In this document: piece by piece, positions 62,477 to 64,000 of the stretch
Layout: each line of letters starts with the position of its first letter
Position numbering within the stretch: position 1 is the first letter of the stretch
From: an uncultured Bacilli bacterium
GTDB lineage: Bacteria; Bacillota_I; Bacilli_A; RF39; UBA660
Direction of reading: 5' to 3'
NCBI GenBank assembly: GCA_934120635.1
Contig: CAKOUR010000010.1
Coordinates: 1-64,000, forward strand
DNA: 64,000 nt
Position numbers and translations under genes: made by a program
Notes under the pieces: generated by a model
Told to the model about the DNA's origin: nothing
The model's database searches: none
What the model saw: only the letters and a program-made list of their open reading frames with translations

Positions 62477-63244
62477 CTATTGACAATTTCTGATATCTTT
62501 AATTGTTGTTTTAGTACTAACGTATGAAATGTCATCAAATTTATAATTACCTAAGTATTTCATCTTAAAAATTGCACTCACAATTTCATCATCTTTATAT
62601 TCATTTCCATTTTCACATAAATCAATAGTTTCTCCTAGATTAGTGATATATGATGAAGCTAATCCCCCTTGAATATGTTTTGTTCCAGCAAAACTTATTG
62701 TTCCATCATCAGATATATTAAAAATTTCATTTTGACTATAACTTGGATAAATTTGATATTGATTACCATCTTTATCTATAAATCTAGATATTGTTTTAAC
62801 TTCAGTTCCATCTAAATCATAAATATACATTTTACTAATTAAAGACTCAGTTTCAAAAAATATCATGACATCATTATAAACACTAACTTGAAGTAAAGAT
62901 ATAGGTCCTTCAACAGCTTTATACACAACTTTATCTCCTAATTTAACTTCAGATTGACTTACATACAATGTTTTTTCACCTGATGTGGTAGAAATTTTCT
63001 TTTGACATCCATTTTCGCATTCTTTTTCTTCTGAAAAGATTACCGAAATATTATTTAATACTTCTTTGGTATCTTTATCTTCATTTTCTTTTACAGAAGT
63101 ATTTTCTTGATTTTCTATCTCATTTTTGATTTCTTTATGATTAAAAGTTATTGTATTTGTTGCAAATAAGATACATAATACTACTAATATCAGTATAATT
63201 ACTCCCATTAACATAATAACTATTTTATTATTCTTTTTTTCCAT
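62477..63244 (-). CDS. Membrane-anchored hypothetical protein
   Basis: Not recognised. 255 residues with an N-terminal span (8-29), an acidic linker (30-62) and an extracytoplasmic beta-rich domain that could form a propeller blade (YDLDGTEV, SISFAGT-type turns). Four cysteines (CENGC, LCENG, NCQ) could make disulfides. It lies between rpsI and parC with its own terminator. Confidence 0.55.
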   Translation of the reverse strand: MEKKNNKIVIMLMGVIILILVVLCILFATNTITFNHKEIKNEIENQENTSVKENEDKDTKEVLNNISVIFSEEKECENGCQKKISTTSGEKTLYVSQSEVKLGDKVVYKAVEGPISLLQVSVYNDVMIFFETESLISKMYIYDLDGTEVKTISRFIDKDGNQYQIYPSYSQNEIFNISDDGTISFAGTKHIQGGLASSYITNLGETIDLCENGNEYKDDEIVSAIFKMKYLGNYKFDDISYVSTKTTIKDIRNCQ

Positions 63245-63332
63245 TTTTATCCACTCCTTCTATTCTAAGAATAACATAAAAAGTACTTAATTACTATATT
63301 AATTTAAATATTTTTTGAAAAAATATTGTAAA

Positions 63333-63362
63333 GAAAAAACCTGAGAAATAAATCCCAGATTT
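63333..63362 (-). terminator. rplM-rpsI terminator
   Basis: Minus-strand stem AAATCTGGGA / TCTCAGGTTT (two G-U pairs) with a ~6-base loop and T run, 18 bases after the rpsI stop. Confidence 0.7.
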
Positions 63363-63380
63363 CCAATAAATAATATAATA

Positions 63381-63800
63381 TTATCTCTTACTAAATTGAG
63401 GCGCACGACGAGCTGCTTTTAATCCTGGTTTCTTTCTTTCTTTTGCTCTTGCATCTCTAGTAATGAAACCATTTCTTTTTAAAATTGAACGATAAGAATC
63501 TTCTTTACCAGCATTATCCTTATCATACTCTAATAAAGCTCTAGCAATACCTAAACGAATTGCTCCAGTTTGTCCACTGTATCCACCACCACGAACATTT
63601 ACAATTACATCAAATGTTTCTTTATTATCAGTAACTTCTAATGGTTGCATTAAATCCATTACTAATACTTCATGAGGAAAATATTCATGAACATCTCTAC
63701 CATTTACAGTAATATTTCCCTTACCTGGAACTAATGTTACTCTAGCACTAGAACTCTTTCTTCTACCAGTTCCGTAAAATTTTCTTTCCTTATTTGCCAT
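63381..63800 (-). CDS. rpsI: Ribosomal protein uS9
   Basis: A 139-residue 30S protein: [13 protein letters not shown] at the start, [19 protein letters not shown] in the middle, and the basic end RRAPQFSKR that reaches the P-site tRNA. ATG with an AGGAGG ribosome site inside the end of rplM, with an 11-base overlap. Confidence 0.97.
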   Translation of the reverse strand: MANKERKFYGTGRRKSSSARVTLVPGKGNITVNGRDVHEYFPHEVLVMDLMQPLEVTDNKETFDVIVNVRGGGYSGQTGAIRLGIARALLEYDKDNAGKEDSYRSILKRNGFITRDARAKERKKPGLKAARRAPQFSKR

Positions 63801-64000
63801 TCTTTGTTCCTCCTAATGTAACCAATTTAGGTTGTTGTGCAGTATGAGGATGCTCACTTCCTGCATATACATGTAATTTCTTATACATTTGTCTTCCTAA
63901 TCTACCTTTTGGAAGCATTCCTTTAATTGCTCTTTCCATCATTTCTTCTGGATAATTAGCTTTCATTTCTTTAGCAGTTCTTTCTCTTAATCCTCCAACA
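63790..64000 (-). CDS. rplM: Ribosomal protein uL13, C-terminal part
   Basis: Partial: the gene runs off the right edge of the window. The last 69 residues show [20 protein letters not shown] and [11 protein letters not shown], the uL13 C-terminus. It is followed by rpsI, the universal rplM-rpsI pair, with the stop TAA overlapping the rpsI start. Confidence 0.95.
   Translation of the reverse strand, partial: VGGLRERTAKEMKANYPEEMMERAIKGMLPKGRLGRQMYKKLHVYAGSEHPHTAQQPKLVTLGGTKNGK

Noticed and set aside
1..64000. CRISPR array, IS element, prophage
   Set aside because: No regular spaced repeats, transposase, integrase or phage structural genes seen.

Overview
The window looks like chromosomal DNA of a low-GC (visibly very AT-rich) spore-forming-type Firmicute. 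Most genes have Bacilli relatives (mbl/spoIIID/spoIIQ/spoIID, ywzB, ylbD-ylbE-ylbF-rsmD, rlmN-prpC-prkC-rsgA-rpe beside rpmB, MurE with a DAP-type DNPR motif). TGA acts as a normal stop (prpC, ylbF, the NatA-like gene), so this is not a code-4 mycoplasma. An uncultured gut Bacilli lineage of the Erysipelotrichia/RF39 sort is my best guess; that placement is inference. No phage, IS element or CRISPR array was found.

Layout. 0-6.5 kb: an SGNH-like protein, a tRNA-Ile(CAU)/tRNA-Leu(UAG) pair, then a minus-strand run of LysM protein, polytopic membrane protein, membrane-anchored EIIB-like protein, orphan sensor kinase with three Spo0A-box-like sites upstream, Smr protein and guanine deaminase. 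6.5-13.7 kb: rpmB (plus) and the rlmN-prpC-prkC-rsgA-rpe operon, then pta. 13.7-21.2 kb: sortase, thioester/Cna-type surface protein, M13 peptidase and a NatAB-like exporter. 21.3-27.6 kb: coiled-coil protein, a 57-codon small gene, and three secreted or membrane proteins, two of which share a duplicated domain. 27.7-33.5 kb: nfo, orphan type IV prepilin, rsmD and ylb genes, rluB-type synthase, PflX-like radical SAM enzyme, truA. 33.7-35.6 kb: a decayed FtsX-type permease with its terminator still in place, a small membrane protein, a Fic protein. 35.7-42.7 kb: murF, murE, a cation symporter, a Sel1-repeat protein, a DUF2130 protein. 42.8-46.8 kb: mbl, spoIIID, spoIIQ, spoIID, ywzB, rpiB, rpmE. 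46.9-52.4 kb: TasA-like protein, orphan VirD4/TraG ATPase, PrsA-like foldase, murI. 52.5-56 kb: nrnA and two tandem acetate kinases. 56-59 kb: cadherin-like and dockerin/Big2 surface proteins. 59-64 kb: a gene remnant, NUDIX enzyme, parC, an unknown membrane protein, rpsI and the end of rplM.

How the parts fit. Acetate is probably made by Pta (12.7 kb) with the two AckA copies (53.5-56 kb). PrkC/PrpC form the Ser/Thr phosphorylation pair that senses wall fragments. MurE, MurF, MurI, Mbl and the SpoIID/SpoIIQ pair belong to wall growth and engulfment, while the kinase with 0A-like boxes is a candidate input to Spo0A. A large share of the accessory DNA codes for surface proteins of unknown ligand. 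Many transcription units are bounded by clear sigma-A promoters and hairpin terminators, several sharing the same stem sequence.
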